A stretch of 49,902 bases of DNA from an uncultured Clostridia bacterium (GCA_945928315.1 CAMENN010000006.1:1-49902); one strand, 5' to 3'. Shown: positions 25,618-34,472, numbered from the stretch's first letter. A program made the numbers and translations. The notes: generated by a model not told the origin, from the sequence alone.

Positions 25618-26460
25618 TTATTCCGCCAGATACGCCCTGACGGCCTCAAGCGTCCGCCTTCCATCCTGCGCGCCGCGGTCATAGACCGCCTGCAGCCGCG
25701 CGGGATCGCGCTCCATGCGCCCGATGCCCAGCGCGCTCTCCGGGCGGATGACGAACACCTTTCCCTCCGCCTCCAGCCGGGCGACGTCCTCGCACTGCGC
25801 GTTGTACGCCTCATGGCGGCGCAGCAGCGCATCCCTCAGCTTCGGATGCCGTCCATAACGCAGGCGGATGAGCGCGGGATTCATCGGCTGCTTGCGGTAA
25901 TCCGCGGGCTGCGTCAGGATGACGACCACGCGGTCATAGCCGCGCTCCAGACAGTCGCGCACGGGGATGCTGTTCGATACGCCGCCGTCGAGGTAGCGCT
26001 TGCCGTCCACCTCCACCATGCGGGAGAAGAACGGGAGCGCCGACGTCGCGCGCAGCGTCTCCAGCTGCTCCACCATGTTGTCAACGCGCAGGCATTCCGC
26101 CTCACCGGTCTCCACGTTGGTGGCGACGGCGTAGAACTCCCCGCCGTAGCGCTCAAACGCCGCTTCGTCAAACGGATCGAGCTCATTCGTGATCCGGTAA
26201 TAGGCAAAATCCCGGTTGAACATGTCCCCCGTCGTCAGCCACGAGCGCACGGAGATGTAGCGCTTGTCCGGCATGTACCTGAGGTTGTAGCGCAGGCCGC
26301 GGCCCTTCTGCCCGGAGAACAGGTTCGCGCCGAAGATTGCGCCCGCGCTCGTGCCGAACAGCGCGTCCACGCGGACGCCCTCATCGATCCACACATCCAG
26401 TATGCCCGCCGTGTACAGCCCGCGCATCGCACCGCCCTCGAGCACCAGTCCCGTCTTCAT
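25618..26460 (-). CDS. Patatin-like phospholipase family protein
   Basis: A 280-residue predicted serine lipid hydrolase. The oxyanion motif is LVLEGGAMRGLYTAG at the N-terminus, the nucleophile elbow is LFGTSAGAIFG (GxSxG, near residue 37), and the catalytic Asp is in YLDGGVSNSIPV (DGG, near residue 155). It resembles YjjU-like cytoplasmic patatins, for which physiological substrates are unclear. The ATG at 26458-26460 has GGAGG 8 bases before it; the frame is open nine codons further but lacks support. Its last base is close to the shared terminator. Confidence 0.92.
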   Translation of the reverse strand: MKTGLVLEGGAMRGLYTAGILDVWIDEGVRVDALFGTSAGAIFGANLFSGQKGRGLRYNLRYMPDKRYISVRSWLTTGDMFNRDFAYYRITNELDPFDEAAFERYGGEFYAVATNVETGEAECLRVDNMVEQLETLRATSALPFFSRMVEVDGKRYLDGGVSNSIPVRDCLERGYDRVVVILTQPADYRKQPMNPALIRLRYGRHPKLRDALLRRHEAYNAQCEDVARLEAEGKVFVIRPESALGIGRMERDPARLQAVYDRGAQDGRRTLEAVRAYLAE

Positions 26461-26532
26461 GCCGCATGCCTCCATTTCATTCAGCACCCATTATAGCACA
26501 GTTGGCGCCTTTCCGCATGCAGAAATGGTTTT

Positions 26533-27669
26533 TCAGAAGCTGTCCGGCTCCGGGATGTGCACCGGCAGCGGGAACCAGCTGCGCGCCAGGCGGCTTTCCG
26601 TCTCCGGCGCGGCAAAGCGGTTCTGGGCGAAGAGCAGTCTGTGCATCGCCAGGCCGCCGAGCGCGATGTCCGGCGCCTGCGCACAGGCCTCCGCGTCGAT
26701 CTGTTCACCGTCCACGGTGACGCGGTAAGCCCCCAGCCCCTCCCAGCCGAGGACGAGCTGCCCGCTTTCCAGCGGCGACAGTCCGCTTTTCAGCCGCAGA
26801 TAGGCGGGCAGCACGCGCTCCGGCCGCAGCACGCGGAGCATGCAGCACGGCGTGATGGCATCGCTCTCGCAGACCGGCGCGAGCAGCCGGTTGAGCACGG
26901 TGTCGTGCGGCGCAGCGGTGACGCGCAGCATCCGCACATCCTGCGCCAGCACCCAGCCCTTGATGGCGGGCAGGATGACGTCCGGCGAGGCCGCCGCCAG
27001 CTCGCTGACCGCCTGCCCGTCCGGGGAGACGCAGAGATAGCCCGCGGGCTTGCCGTCCTGTTCAATGGTGATCGCACGGTGCCCGTAGCTGCGCAGGATC
27101 GTCAGGAAATCCGCCTCGCTGCGCGCCCCGGCGACGGGCTGTGCGTCGTAGAGCGCAAACAGGCGCGGCGCATCCGCCTCGACGGCGTCGCGCAGGGTGA
27201 GCACCTTCACATCTGCCAGCGCATGCCGGACGTTCGCCTGCCTGATGCTGTACACATAGGAGGCGCCGCCGGTCTCAAAGCCGCTGAAGCCATAGCGCTG
27301 GCGCTGCCCGCCCAGCGCGAGCAGATCCAGCCCCAGCTCCTGCGCGCGCCCGATCTGCCTGCGCAGCAGCTCGCCCATCACGCCCTGCCCACGCGCCCGC
27401 GGATGCACGGCCATGGAGCCGAGATACCCCACGCGCAGCGTCTGTCCGGCGACGCGCAGCGGATACGTCAGCATGCCCAGGCAGCCGCACAGGCGCCCCG
27501 CGTCGTCCTCCGCCAGCATGTGAATGCCGGCCAGGCGGCGCTCCCGGCCATAAACCTTGGGCAGCAGCGCCTCAAAGTCATGCGGGACGCGCACCATCGA
27601 AAAGATCATGTCGATGAAGTCGATGATCGCGTCCATGTCGCTGTCGTTCGCCAAACGGTAGTGCATCAT
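26533..27669 (-). CDS. GNAT family N-acetyltransferase, Eis-like
   Basis: A 378-residue protein with the Eis layout: an N-terminal GNAT domain with acetyl-CoA motif MAVHPRARGQGVMGELLRRQ near residue 85, a second GNAT-like domain in the middle, and a C-terminal SCP2-like domain (LVLGWEGLGAYRVTVDGEQID). Eis-type enzymes acetylate amines such as aminoglycosides, but most homologues are uncharacterised. The start is the ATG at 27667-27669 after GGAGGGG; the next codon is also ATG. It lies just downstream of the terminator of the ABC importer operon and 70 bases before the patatin gene. Confidence 0.88.
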   Translation of the reverse strand: MMHYRLANDSDMDAIIDFIDMIFSMVRVPHDFEALLPKVYGRERRLAGIHMLAEDDAGRLCGCLGMLTYPLRVAGQTLRVGYLGSMAVHPRARGQGVMGELLRRQIGRAQELGLDLLALGGQRQRYGFSGFETGGASYVYSIRQANVRHALADVKVLTLRDAVEADAPRLFALYDAQPVAGARSEADFLTILRSYGHRAITIEQDGKPAGYLCVSPDGQAVSELAAASPDVILPAIKGWVLAQDVRMLRVTAAPHDTVLNRLLAPVCESDAITPCCMLRVLRPERVLPAYLRLKSGLSPLESGQLVLGWEGLGAYRVTVDGEQIDAEACAQAPDIALGGLAMHRLLFAQNRFAAPETESRLARSWFPLPVHIPEPDSF

Positions 27670-27695
27670 GCTCTTCCCCTCCAGGCCGCAGGAAA

Positions 27696-27723
27696 GGGGC
27701 TGCTGCCCTTCGGCAGCAGCCCC
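27696..27723 (-). terminator. Terminator after the substrate-binding protein gene
   Basis: A perfect 12-bp stem (GGGGCTGCTGCC/GGCAGCAGCCCC, 4-base loop) with TTTCC after it on the minus strand, 20 bases beyond the importer operon. The T run is short, so some read-through into the acetyltransferase gene is possible. Confidence 0.75.
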
Positions 27724-27742
27724 GGTTGATGTGTGTATGTGA

Positions 27743-29209
27743 TTACTTGCCCATGTAGGCGTCCAGCTGGGCCTGAGCCTCAGCGAGCACCTCGCGCAGG
27801 CCAACCGCCTCAAGCTCGGCGAGCAGCTCCGGAACCACCACGGCCGGATCGGACGTGCCGGTCTGCATCTCGTAGATGTACTGCTCCCAGACGTTCTTCA
27901 TCGCCAGGCACTGGTCGGCAACCGGCGTGATGTCGAAGGAGAAGCCCAGCGCGGAGGAGCTGACGGCCTCAGCCGCATAGCGATCGACCAGCTCGGTCCA
28001 CTGGTTCGGGTTCGCCGGCACGGCGTCGAACGCGGAGGCCTCGACCGGGCCCAGCGCGTAGGAACCCTGCGCATAGGCGTTCAGGCTCATGTTGGCGTTG
28101 CCCAGCTCGGTCTTCCTGACGATGCCCGGCTCGACCACTTCATAATGCTTGCCCTCGATGCCATAGCGGGCGGTGGTGCGGTACTCCTCGTCGGAGTTCA
28201 TGAGGTTGATCAGCTTCATCGCCTCAACCGGGTGCTCGGAATAGGAGCTGACCGCGGTGATGGAGCCGCGCAGGCCGGAGGTGTTCAGATACGGACCGTC
28301 ATAGCGGGAGATAAAGCAGGCCTTCTGCTTGGCGTTGGCCCAGATGGTCTCAGCGCCGAACCAGCCCTGGCCGGACTGCACCACGCCGGCGATGGAGCGC
28401 GGCATGGACTCGGTGACAGCGGCGTCAGCGTTGATGTAGCCCTTCTCGTACCAGTCATGCAGGGTCTTGATGCGCTGCACGAACGCCGGGATCTCCAGCG
28501 CGGACTTGACGACGAGCTCCTGATCGGTGCCCTTCGCTTCCCAGTCGAGGCCGATCCAGTATTCCATGGACACCCAGTCAGCCAGGCAGTTCGCCCAGGA
28601 GGTGACGCCCGCCTTGGAAACCTTCAGCGGGACCTCGCCCGGGTGCAGCTCGACGTACTTGGCCATGTAGTCGCCCATCTCCTCGAAGCCGATGTGCTGC
28701 GCTTCATAGGAGGTCGGGTCGAGGCCGAGCTCGTTGACGAAGAAGTCGGTATCGAGGATCCAGAAGATCTCCATGCCGTAGTCCTTGACGTGCGGGACGC
28801 CGTAGATCGCGTCGCCGACCTTCACGCCGGCCCATATGTTGTCAGGCATGAGCGCCGTCATGTCCTGGCCGTACTCGGCGAGCAGATCCTTGATGTCCAG
28901 GAACATGCCGTTGGCCACGTTGGTCGCGAAGTCGTTGTACCAGTCGCAGGTAAAGGCGATATCGAAGTATTCACCGGACTGGGTCGCCAGGTTGATCTGC
29001 TGCGCGGTCATCCACTTGTATTCGCAGGTGACGCCGATCTTCTCCGCAGAGATCTCGTTGAGTCTGGCCTCAACCTCAGGCCAGTCGGTCGGGGCGTCGC
29101 CGGTGGTGAAGAGCCACCAGGTCAGCTTGACCGGCTCGTCCGCGCCGGCCAGGCCCATGCAGGCAACGAGCATCACAGCGGCGAGCAGGATAGCGAGCAG
29201 TTTCTTCAT
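27743..29209 (-). CDS. Extracellular solute-binding lipoprotein of a CUT1-type ABC importer
   Basis: A 488-residue lipoprotein: signal MKKLLAILLAAVMLVAC with a LVAC lipobox (Cys17). The mature part is of the LplA/YtcQ kind, with FDIAFTCDWYNDFATNVANGMFLDIKDLL near residue 80 and GFSFDITPVADQCLAMKNVWEQY towards the C-terminus (DUF3502-like). It binds an oligosaccharide or glycoconjugate and hands it to the two permeases encoded before it. AGGAGG lies 9 bases upstream of the ATG at 29207-29209. The substrate cannot be derived from sequence; see the neighbouring NagZ/AmiE genes for one possibility. Confidence 0.92.
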   Translation of the reverse strand: MKKLLAILLAAVMLVACMGLAGADEPVKLTWWLFTTGDAPTDWPEVEARLNEISAEKIGVTCEYKWMTAQQINLATQSGEYFDIAFTCDWYNDFATNVANGMFLDIKDLLAEYGQDMTALMPDNIWAGVKVGDAIYGVPHVKDYGMEIFWILDTDFFVNELGLDPTSYEAQHIGFEEMGDYMAKYVELHPGEVPLKVSKAGVTSWANCLADWVSMEYWIGLDWEAKGTDQELVVKSALEIPAFVQRIKTLHDWYEKGYINADAAVTESMPRSIAGVVQSGQGWFGAETIWANAKQKACFISRYDGPYLNTSGLRGSITAVSSYSEHPVEAMKLINLMNSDEEYRTTARYGIEGKHYEVVEPGIVRKTELGNANMSLNAYAQGSYALGPVEASAFDAVPANPNQWTELVDRYAAEAVSSSALGFSFDITPVADQCLAMKNVWEQYIYEMQTGTSDPAVVVPELLAELEAVGLREVLAEAQAQLDAYMGK

Positions 29210-29287
29210 ACAGGGGTACCTCCTTATGATGTTATTTTGCAAACGGGCAGGTTTGTTTCCGCTCCCCTGGTCCCGTTTTTGCCGTGT

Positions 29288-30262
29288 TCAGCCCTTGACC
29301 GCGCCGACGGTCAGGCCGGAGATGTAGTACTTCTGGAAGAACGGATACGCGAACATGATCGGCACGACCGCAATGACCACGATGGCCATGCGCATCGTCT
29401 CGCTGGGCATATCCTGCGCGTCCGCGCCCATGAAGCCCGCGTTGTTGATGAGAAACTGGATCTTCTCCTCGATGCTCACCAGGATGTACTGCAGCGGGAA
29501 GAGGTCCGTGCGGTTGGAGGAGATATAGATGCTGGCCAGGTACCACTCGTTCCAGTACGCGAACGTCAGGAACAGGGCGATGGTCGCCAGCGCCGGCAGG
29601 CAGATGGGCAGCACCAGCTGGGCGAAGATGCGCAGCTGGTTGGCACCGTCGATCTTGCCGGACTCGATCATCTCATCCGGCACGGTCGTCGTGAAGAACG
29701 TGCGCATGATGATGATGTTGAAGCTCGAGCAGCAGATGGGCAGAATCAGCGCCCAGTAGGTGTCCTTGAGGCCGAGGATCTGCGTATTGACCACGTAGGA
29801 GGACAGTGTGCCGCCGTGGAAGAGCATCGGGATGAAGATAAAGTAGGTGAAGAAGCCGCGGAACTTGTAGCTCTTGCGCGAGAGCGTGTAGCCCATCGCC
29901 GCGGTCAGGATGACGCCGATGCAGGTGCCCACGACCGTGATGCCCACGGAGTTGAGGAAGGCGCGGCCCACCAGGTCCCGCATGTTCCAGACATAGCGGT
30001 AGGACGAGAGGGACAGCTGCTTGGGGAAGAAGCTGTAGCCGTACTGTCCGATGGACTGCTCCGAGGTGATCGAGATGATCGCGACGAACACGACGGGCAG
30101 CACGCACACCAGCGCCAGCGCGATGAAGAGCAGCGAGTACGCGACGTTGGCGGCCGGTCTGACGCAGTTGAAGCGCAGCATGCCGTCGGAGAGGTTGGAG
30201 GCGTTCTTTTTCGCGTCGAGCGCGTTGTATTCCTCCTGCTTCTTTTTTGCACGGATGGCCAT
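29288..30262 (-). CDS. ABC transporter permease, YtcP/LplC type
   Basis: A 324-residue inner-membrane permease with six helices, the first at about 38-60 (ANVAYSLLFIALALVCVLPVVF). The EAA loop that contacts the ATPase is MIESGKIDGANQLRIFAQLVLPICLP near residue 205. The C-terminal ISGLTVGAVKG is typical of LplC-like permeases. GGGAGG precedes the start by 7 bases. It follows the LplB-like gene by 16 bases and precedes the binding protein gene by 78 bases. No ATPase gene is in the operon; CUT1 systems of this class commonly share an MsmX-like ATPase. Confidence 0.93.
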   Translation of the reverse strand: MAIRAKKKQEEYNALDAKKNASNLSDGMLRFNCVRPAANVAYSLLFIALALVCVLPVVFVAIISITSEQSIGQYGYSFFPKQLSLSSYRYVWNMRDLVGRAFLNSVGITVVGTCIGVILTAAMGYTLSRKSYKFRGFFTYFIFIPMLFHGGTLSSYVVNTQILGLKDTYWALILPICCSSFNIIIMRTFFTTTVPDEMIESGKIDGANQLRIFAQLVLPICLPALATIALFLTFAYWNEWYLASIYISSNRTDLFPLQYILVSIEEKIQFLINNAGFMGADAQDMPSETMRMAIVVIAVVPIMFAYPFFQKYYISGLTVGAVKG

Positions 30263-30278
30263 GGTCTTTCCTCCCTTC

Positions 30279-31268
30279 TCAGAAGAATGCGTTCTCTTTG
30301 TCCACCTTGCTGACGATGGCGTTGGCCGCCAGCAGCGTCAGGCAGCCCAGCACGGACTGGATGAAGCCGGCCGCGGAGGCGTAGCCGTAGGTCGGAATCG
30401 TGGACTTGAACAGGGAGTTGTAGACGTACACATCCAGCGTGACAAAGGCGTTGTACAGGCCGGAGGAGTTGCGCGTCGTCCTGTAGAACAGGCCGAAGTC
30501 GGAGTTGAAGATGCGGCCCACCGCCATGATGAACATGATGATGATGACCGGCTTGAGCAGCGGCAGCGTGATGTAGCGGGTCTGCTGGTGCTTGCTCGCG
30601 CCGTCGATGACCGCCGCCTCATACAGCGAGCCGTCGATGCCGTTGATCGAGGCCATGTAGACGATCATGTTGTAGCCCATGTTCTTCCAGACGTTGAGGA
30701 AGACCAGGATGAACGGCCAGTAGCCGATGGCCTCCTTCTGATACCAGCGGATGGGATTTATGCCCATGCTGATGAGCACGTTGTTGACCAGACCCTCGTT
30801 GGTCGCCAGGAACGCATAGACAAAGTAGCCCACGACCACCCAGGACAGGAAGTGCGGCAGGAAGATCGCCGTCTGGCAGACCTTTGCCAGGCGCTTGGAG
30901 TACAGGTGGGAGATCAGGATCGCCAGCGCAACCGGGATCACGATGTTGAGCACGATGAACACGATGTTGTAGCCGACCGTGTTGCGGAACATCGCGACCG
31001 TCGTCTTCATGTTCGAGGAGAACAGGAACTTGAAGTTGTCCAGCCCGCACCAGGGGCTGTTGTGGATCAGGCTCCACAAAAAGCCCTTGCCCGGCGCAAC
31101 CTTGTACTTCTTGAAGGCGATCAGTATGCCGAACATCGGGATATAGCAGAAAAGCAGATACCAGATCGTCGTGGGCAGGGACAGCGCAAACAGCTGCAGA
31201 TCGTCCACCCTGATCTTGCCGCGCTTCTTTTTCTTCTGCTGTATGGTCATCGTCTCCGGCCGGTTCAT
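30279..31268 (-). CDS. ABC transporter permease, LplB type
   Basis: A 329-residue permease with a basic N-terminal tail (QQKKKKRGKIR) and six helices; YLLFCYIPMFGILIAFKKYK is the family's characteristic first helix and loop. The EAA loop is LYEAAVIDGASKHQQTRYITLPLLKP near residue 215. The start at 31266-31268 has AGGAGG 9 bases upstream; an ATG eight codons earlier is less well placed. It is first in the importer operon, about 90 bases downstream of a good promoter. Confidence 0.93.
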   Translation of the reverse strand: MNRPETMTIQQKKKKRGKIRVDDLQLFALSLPTTIWYLLFCYIPMFGILIAFKKYKVAPGKGFLWSLIHNSPWCGLDNFKFLFSSNMKTTVAMFRNTVGYNIVFIVLNIVIPVALAILISHLYSKRLAKVCQTAIFLPHFLSWVVVGYFVYAFLATNEGLVNNVLISMGINPIRWYQKEAIGYWPFILVFLNVWKNMGYNMIVYMASINGIDGSLYEAAVIDGASKHQQTRYITLPLLKPVIIIMFIMAVGRIFNSDFGLFYRTTRNSSGLYNAFVTLDVYVYNSLFKSTIPTYGYASAAGFIQSVLGCLTLLAANAIVSKVDKENAFF

Positions 31269-31355
31269 ACGGGCCCGCCTCCTTCTGTTCACTTGCGAAT
31301 GGAAGTTTCTCTCGATCGCCTCGCATGCATTATTCTATATGGCATCTATGTTTTG

Positions 31356-31383
31356 ATTATAACACCCGGCAACGATTTATCAA
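31356..31383 (-). promoter_or_regulatory. Promoter of the ABC importer operon
   Basis: Minus strand: -35 TTGATA (31378-31383), 16-base spacer ending in an extended TG, -10 TATAAT (31356-31361). The region 31269-31416 is otherwise an AT-rich spacer. Confidence 0.82.
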
Positions 31384-31416
31384 GATAATTCGGTGAATAC
31401 TTCACAATCCATGGAA

Positions 31417-32466
31417 TTATTCCGTTTTTTGCATAGAAAATGAACATGCATAAAGTACATTATGCATTTTCCTTCTGAATCTGAAGAGCCGTGTGTTCTC
31501 GCGCGTCGGATGGACGCGGTTGGCCAGCAGCACGGCGAAGAAGCCCGTCTCCGGCTCCACCAGCAGCGAGGTGCCCGTGAAGCCCGTATGCCCGAACGCC
31601 GAGGGCGGCACGAGATCGCCCATGAAGTTCTCCGGCGTGCCGGCCAGGTGGAACCCCAGGCCCCTTCGCACCTCCCCGTCCTCCGCATGGCAGGCGATCG
31701 CCCTGCGCAGCGTCGCCGGGGAGAGATAGCCGTCCCCGCCCCGCGCGAGCATCTGCGCGAAGCGGATCATGTCGTGAATGTCGGAAAAGACGCCCGCATT
31801 GGCGGAGACGCCGCGCAGGAAGCGCGCATTTTCGTCATGGACGATGCCCTGCCAGGCGATGCCCGTCCCGGGATCGACCTCGGTGGCGGCGATGTTCCCG
31901 CCCGTCGGACAGTAGCCCGTGTGCGTCATGCCCAGCGGCTCAAACACGCGCTCATGCGCGAGCACGTCGAGCGGCCGGCCGTAGACCGTCTCGAGCACCT
32001 TGCCCAGCACGATGTAGCCCATGCAGCTGTAGTGGATTTCGGCGCCCACCGGCGTATCGAGCGGCCGCTCGAGGATTGCGCGCAGGGCGTCCTCCGGGCT
32101 GCCCGCCGCCTCGCTCAGGAAGAAGGAGGGGTTGAAGCCCGCCGTGTGCGTCATCAGGTGGCGGATCGTGATGCCGGCCTTGTCCGCCGGACAGCCGGGG
32201 AAGAAGCGGTCCAGCCGGTCCCAGAGGGTCAGATCGCCCTCCTCCAGCGCCCGCAGCGCGAGCATCGTCGGCCCGAGGATCTTCGAGAGCGATGCCATGT
32301 CATAGCGCGTAGCTTCATTGGTTTCGGGACCGTTTTCCGAGATTTTTCCCACGTGGGAAATGGCGAAAACCGCCTCTCCGTTGCCGCAGGCAGCGACCGC
32401 GCCGGGATAACAGCCATCACGGAGCCCCTCATCGAGGAGGGTATCCAGCACTTTTTGCATATTCAT
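31417..32466 (-). CDS. Serine hydrolase of the beta-lactamase family, AmiE (YbbE)-like
   Basis: A 349-residue penicillin-binding-protein-like hydrolase without a signal peptide, so probably cytoplasmic. The nucleophile motif is S59-L-S-K62 (DMASLSKILG); the second motif, normally YxN, reads YSCMGY, with Cys at the Asn position; the third is HTGFTG. In Bacillus subtilis AmiE (YbbE), encoded beside NagZ, is a member of this family and removes the peptide from muramyl peptides. The divergent NagZ-like gene here suggests the same role. The ATG at 32464-32466 coincides with the predicted transcription start, and no Shine-Dalgarno site is seen (see findings). Confidence 0.78.
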   Translation of the reverse strand: MNMQKVLDTLLDEGLRDGCYPGAVAACGNGEAVFAISHVGKISENGPETNEATRYDMASLSKILGPTMLALRALEEGDLTLWDRLDRFFPGCPADKAGITIRHLMTHTAGFNPSFFLSEAAGSPEDALRAILERPLDTPVGAEIHYSCMGYIVLGKVLETVYGRPLDVLAHERVFEPLGMTHTGYCPTGGNIAATEVDPGTGIAWQGIVHDENARFLRGVSANAGVFSDIHDMIRFAQMLARGGDGYLSPATLRRAIACHAEDGEVRRGLGFHLAGTPENFMGDLVPPSAFGHTGFTGTSLLVEPETGFFAVLLANRVHPTRENTRLFRFRRKMHNVLYACSFSMQKTE

Positions 32467-32472
32467 ACTGTT

Positions 32473-32501
32473 ATTTTACTTGCAATTTCGTTCATTGTCA
32501 A
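32473..32501 (-). promoter_or_regulatory. Promoter of the AmiE-like gene, possibly leaderless
   Basis: Minus strand: -35 TTGACA (32496-32501), 17-base spacer, -10 TAAAAT (32473-32478). The A of the first ATG is 7 bases after the -10, so the mRNA would have no or almost no leader. Confidence 0.72.
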
Positions 32502-32508
32502 ATACAAT
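32480..32508 (+). promoter_or_regulatory. Promoter of the NagZ-like gene
   Basis: Plus strand: -35 TTGCAA (32480-32485), 17-base spacer, -10 TACAAT (32503-32508). It overlaps the opposite promoter over 22 bases, so polymerase can occupy only one at a time. Confidence 0.72.
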
Positions 32509-32559
32509 ATGATACATTGGATAAACTTTTTATACAGACCGCCGAAAGGGGTGCTTCTT

Positions 32560-34080
32560 GTGGAACTTACCCTCCGTCAGAAGATCGGCCAGCTGGTGCT
32601 CTATAGCCTGGACGGGCGCGAGCTGGACGAGGCCGCCGTGCGCACGCTGCGCGATTACTGCGTGGGCAACGTCATACACTTTGGCAACAACGTTCAGGGG
32701 CTGGGCGACGCGCGCGCTCTCAATGACGCCCTCACCGCCGAGATCCGGCGCAGCTGCGCGGATATTCCGCCGCTGCTGTGCATCGATCACGAGGGCGGCC
32801 GCGTCATGCGCTTTGCGCAGGACCTGACGTGGTTCCCCTCCCACCTGGCGCTCAGCGCCGCGGATGACGAGGAACTCACCTGCGCCGTCGGCCGCGCCAT
32901 GGGCGAGGAGCTCGCCGCCGCGGGCTTCCAGCTCAACTTCGCGCCGGTGGTGGACATCATCAGCGCCGTCGCCAGCCCGGTCATCGGCGTGCGCTCCTTC
33001 GGCGACATGCCGGAGCGCGTCATCCGCCATGCCGCGGCCTTCTGCCGGGGCATGCAGTCCGCCGGGGTGATGGCCTGCCTCAAGCACTTCCCCGGCCACG
33101 GCAGCAGCACGGCCGATTCGCACTACTTCCTCCCCACCGTGGACATGTCGCGCGAGGAGCTGGAGGCCACGGGCCTGGCGCCCTATCGCGCGCTCTGCCG
33201 GGAGAAGGCCGCCGGGGCCATCATGACCGCGCACATCCTCTTCCCGCAGATCGAGCCGGGCGTCCCCGCGACCATGTCCCCGGAGATTCTCACCGGCATC
33301 CTGCGCAGGGACATCGGCTTTGACGGCATCGTGTTCTCCGACGGCATCCAGATGAAGGCCATCGCCGAGCACTACGGCATGGAGCGCGGCTGCATCGCCG
33401 CCATCCGCGCAGGCGTGGACATCGTGTGCATCGGCACCGGCGGCTCCGGCTCGCAGGAGGCGCAGATTGCCTGCATGGAGGCGCTGTATCAGGCCGCGCT
33501 CAGCGGGGAGATTCCAATGGAGCGCATCGACGAGGCCGTCGCGCATGTGCTCGCGGGCAAGGCGGTCTATTGCAGCCGCCCCACGCCGCCCGCGCCGGAC
33601 TTCGCCGCGCACGCCGCGCTGAGCGCCGAGGTCTGCCGCCGCGCCATCACGCGCCTGTCCGGCGGCACCGTGACGGGCCGCGTGCTCTATGCCAGCGCGC
33701 CGGTCAAGGAGCTAGCCTTCGGCCTCACCCACGCCGACCCGCGCCAGCTGACGTTCGGCCAGATGGCCGCGATGCACACCGGCGGCGCGTACACCACGCT
33801 CGACAGGCTCGGCGAAGCCGGGGACTACGACGCGCTGGTCATCGGCATGCAGAACGTGCGCGAGGACAGCATCGAGCTGGCCGCCGCCCGGGAGGCATAT
33901 GCGCAGGGCAAGCAGGTCGCGCTCGTGCTGATGAACACGCCCTACGGTGCGCAGCACCTGCCGAAGGAATACGACATTGTGTGCAGCTATTCGCACACGC
34001 CCGCGGCTGTCGCCGCCGCCATCGATGTGCTCACCGGCAGGGCGCAGCCCATGGGCACGCTGCCGGTGACGCTGGACTGA
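32560..34080 (+). CDS. nagZ: Glycoside hydrolase family 3, beta-N-acetylhexosaminidase (NagZ-like)
   Basis: A 506-residue GH3 enzyme without signal peptide. The NagZ hallmark loop KHFPGHGSSTADSHYFLPTVD (near residue 180; bears the His-Asp acid/base pair) and the nucleophile Asp in IVFSDGIQMKAIAEHYG (near residue 260) are intact. The binding segment IDHEGGRVMRFAQ is also conserved. A C-terminal domain of about 170 residues follows, as in Gram-positive NagZ. It should cleave GlcNAc from muropeptides in the cytoplasm. The start GTG at 32560 is 8 bases from AAAGGGG; the frame is open much further upstream, antisense to the neighbour, but that part has no homology. Confidence 0.9.
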   Translation: MELTLRQKIGQLVLYSLDGRELDEAAVRTLRDYCVGNVIHFGNNVQGLGDARALNDALTAEIRRSCADIPPLLCIDHEGGRVMRFAQDLTWFPSHLALSAADDEELTCAVGRAMGEELAAAGFQLNFAPVVDIISAVASPVIGVRSFGDMPERVIRHAAAFCRGMQSAGVMACLKHFPGHGSSTADSHYFLPTVDMSREELEATGLAPYRALCREKAAGAIMTAHILFPQIEPGVPATMSPEILTGILRRDIGFDGIVFSDGIQMKAIAEHYGMERGCIAAIRAGVDIVCIGTGGSGSQEAQIACMEALYQAALSGEIPMERIDEAVAHVLAGKAVYCSRPTPPAPDFAAHAALSAEVCRRAITRLSGGTVTGRVLYASAPVKELAFGLTHADPRQLTFGQMAAMHTGGAYTTLDRLGEAGDYDALVIGMQNVREDSIELAAAREAYAQGKQVALVLMNTPYGAQHLPKEYDIVCSYSHTPAAVAAAIDVLTGRAQPMGTLPVTLD

Positions 34081-34175
34081 TCCGGAGAAATCCGCAACAG
34101 CAAAGCAGGATCATGGGAATGGTTTCGATTCAAGGATGGAATCGGGATTCCCGTCCAGTAGCATCGTTTTCTTGA

Positions 34176-34205
34176 GCCGGCCGGGGCATTCCCCGGTCGG
34201 CTTTT
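34176..34205 (+). terminator. Terminator after the NagZ-like gene
   Basis: An 11-bp stem (GCCGGCCGGGG/CCCCGGTCGGC, one G-U pair, 4-base loop CATT) followed by TTTT, 95 bases beyond the stop. Confidence 0.88.
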
Positions 34206-34358
34206 CTGATGTTTGCCCGCGCATTCGTCCTCACCGTATCGCTGTCACCGGGATTCCTGTTCAGCCTGCTCCGCATGGCCGAGCAGCGAGCTTCATCATT
34301 GCAGATGAATCAGGAACATCATCAAGCTCTTTTGCCCGGGATAACAGGCAAAAGGAGA

Positions 34359-34472
34359 CTATTGTCCTTCCCGGTCGGGGCGGTAAACGTCATAGCGAAT
34401 GATGATGCCGTCCCGCATGACGGCCTCGCAATCAAATTCGATCAGCATGCCGTCCTGCTTCACTGTCTTCAT
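34359..34472 (-). pseudogene. Fragment resembling the N-terminus of a CocE/NonD-type hydrolase
   Basis: A 37-codon stretch reads MKTVKQDGMLIEFDCEAVMR then DGIIIRYDVYRPDREGQ and a stop. The MRDG-x-x-I/L-x-x-DVYRP pattern is the typical start of cocaine esterase/X-Pro dipeptidase-like alpha/beta hydrolases, which are over 500 residues long; everything after it is missing here. I cannot follow the homology past the stop in any frame. It is probably a remnant of a lost gene in a degraded stretch (34206-35039). Confidence 0.5.

Noticed and set aside
31462-32559. N-terminal extension of about 366 residues on the NagZ-like protein
   Set aside because: It is antisense to the AmiE-like gene and precedes the promoter and ribosome site used for the GTG start at 32560.
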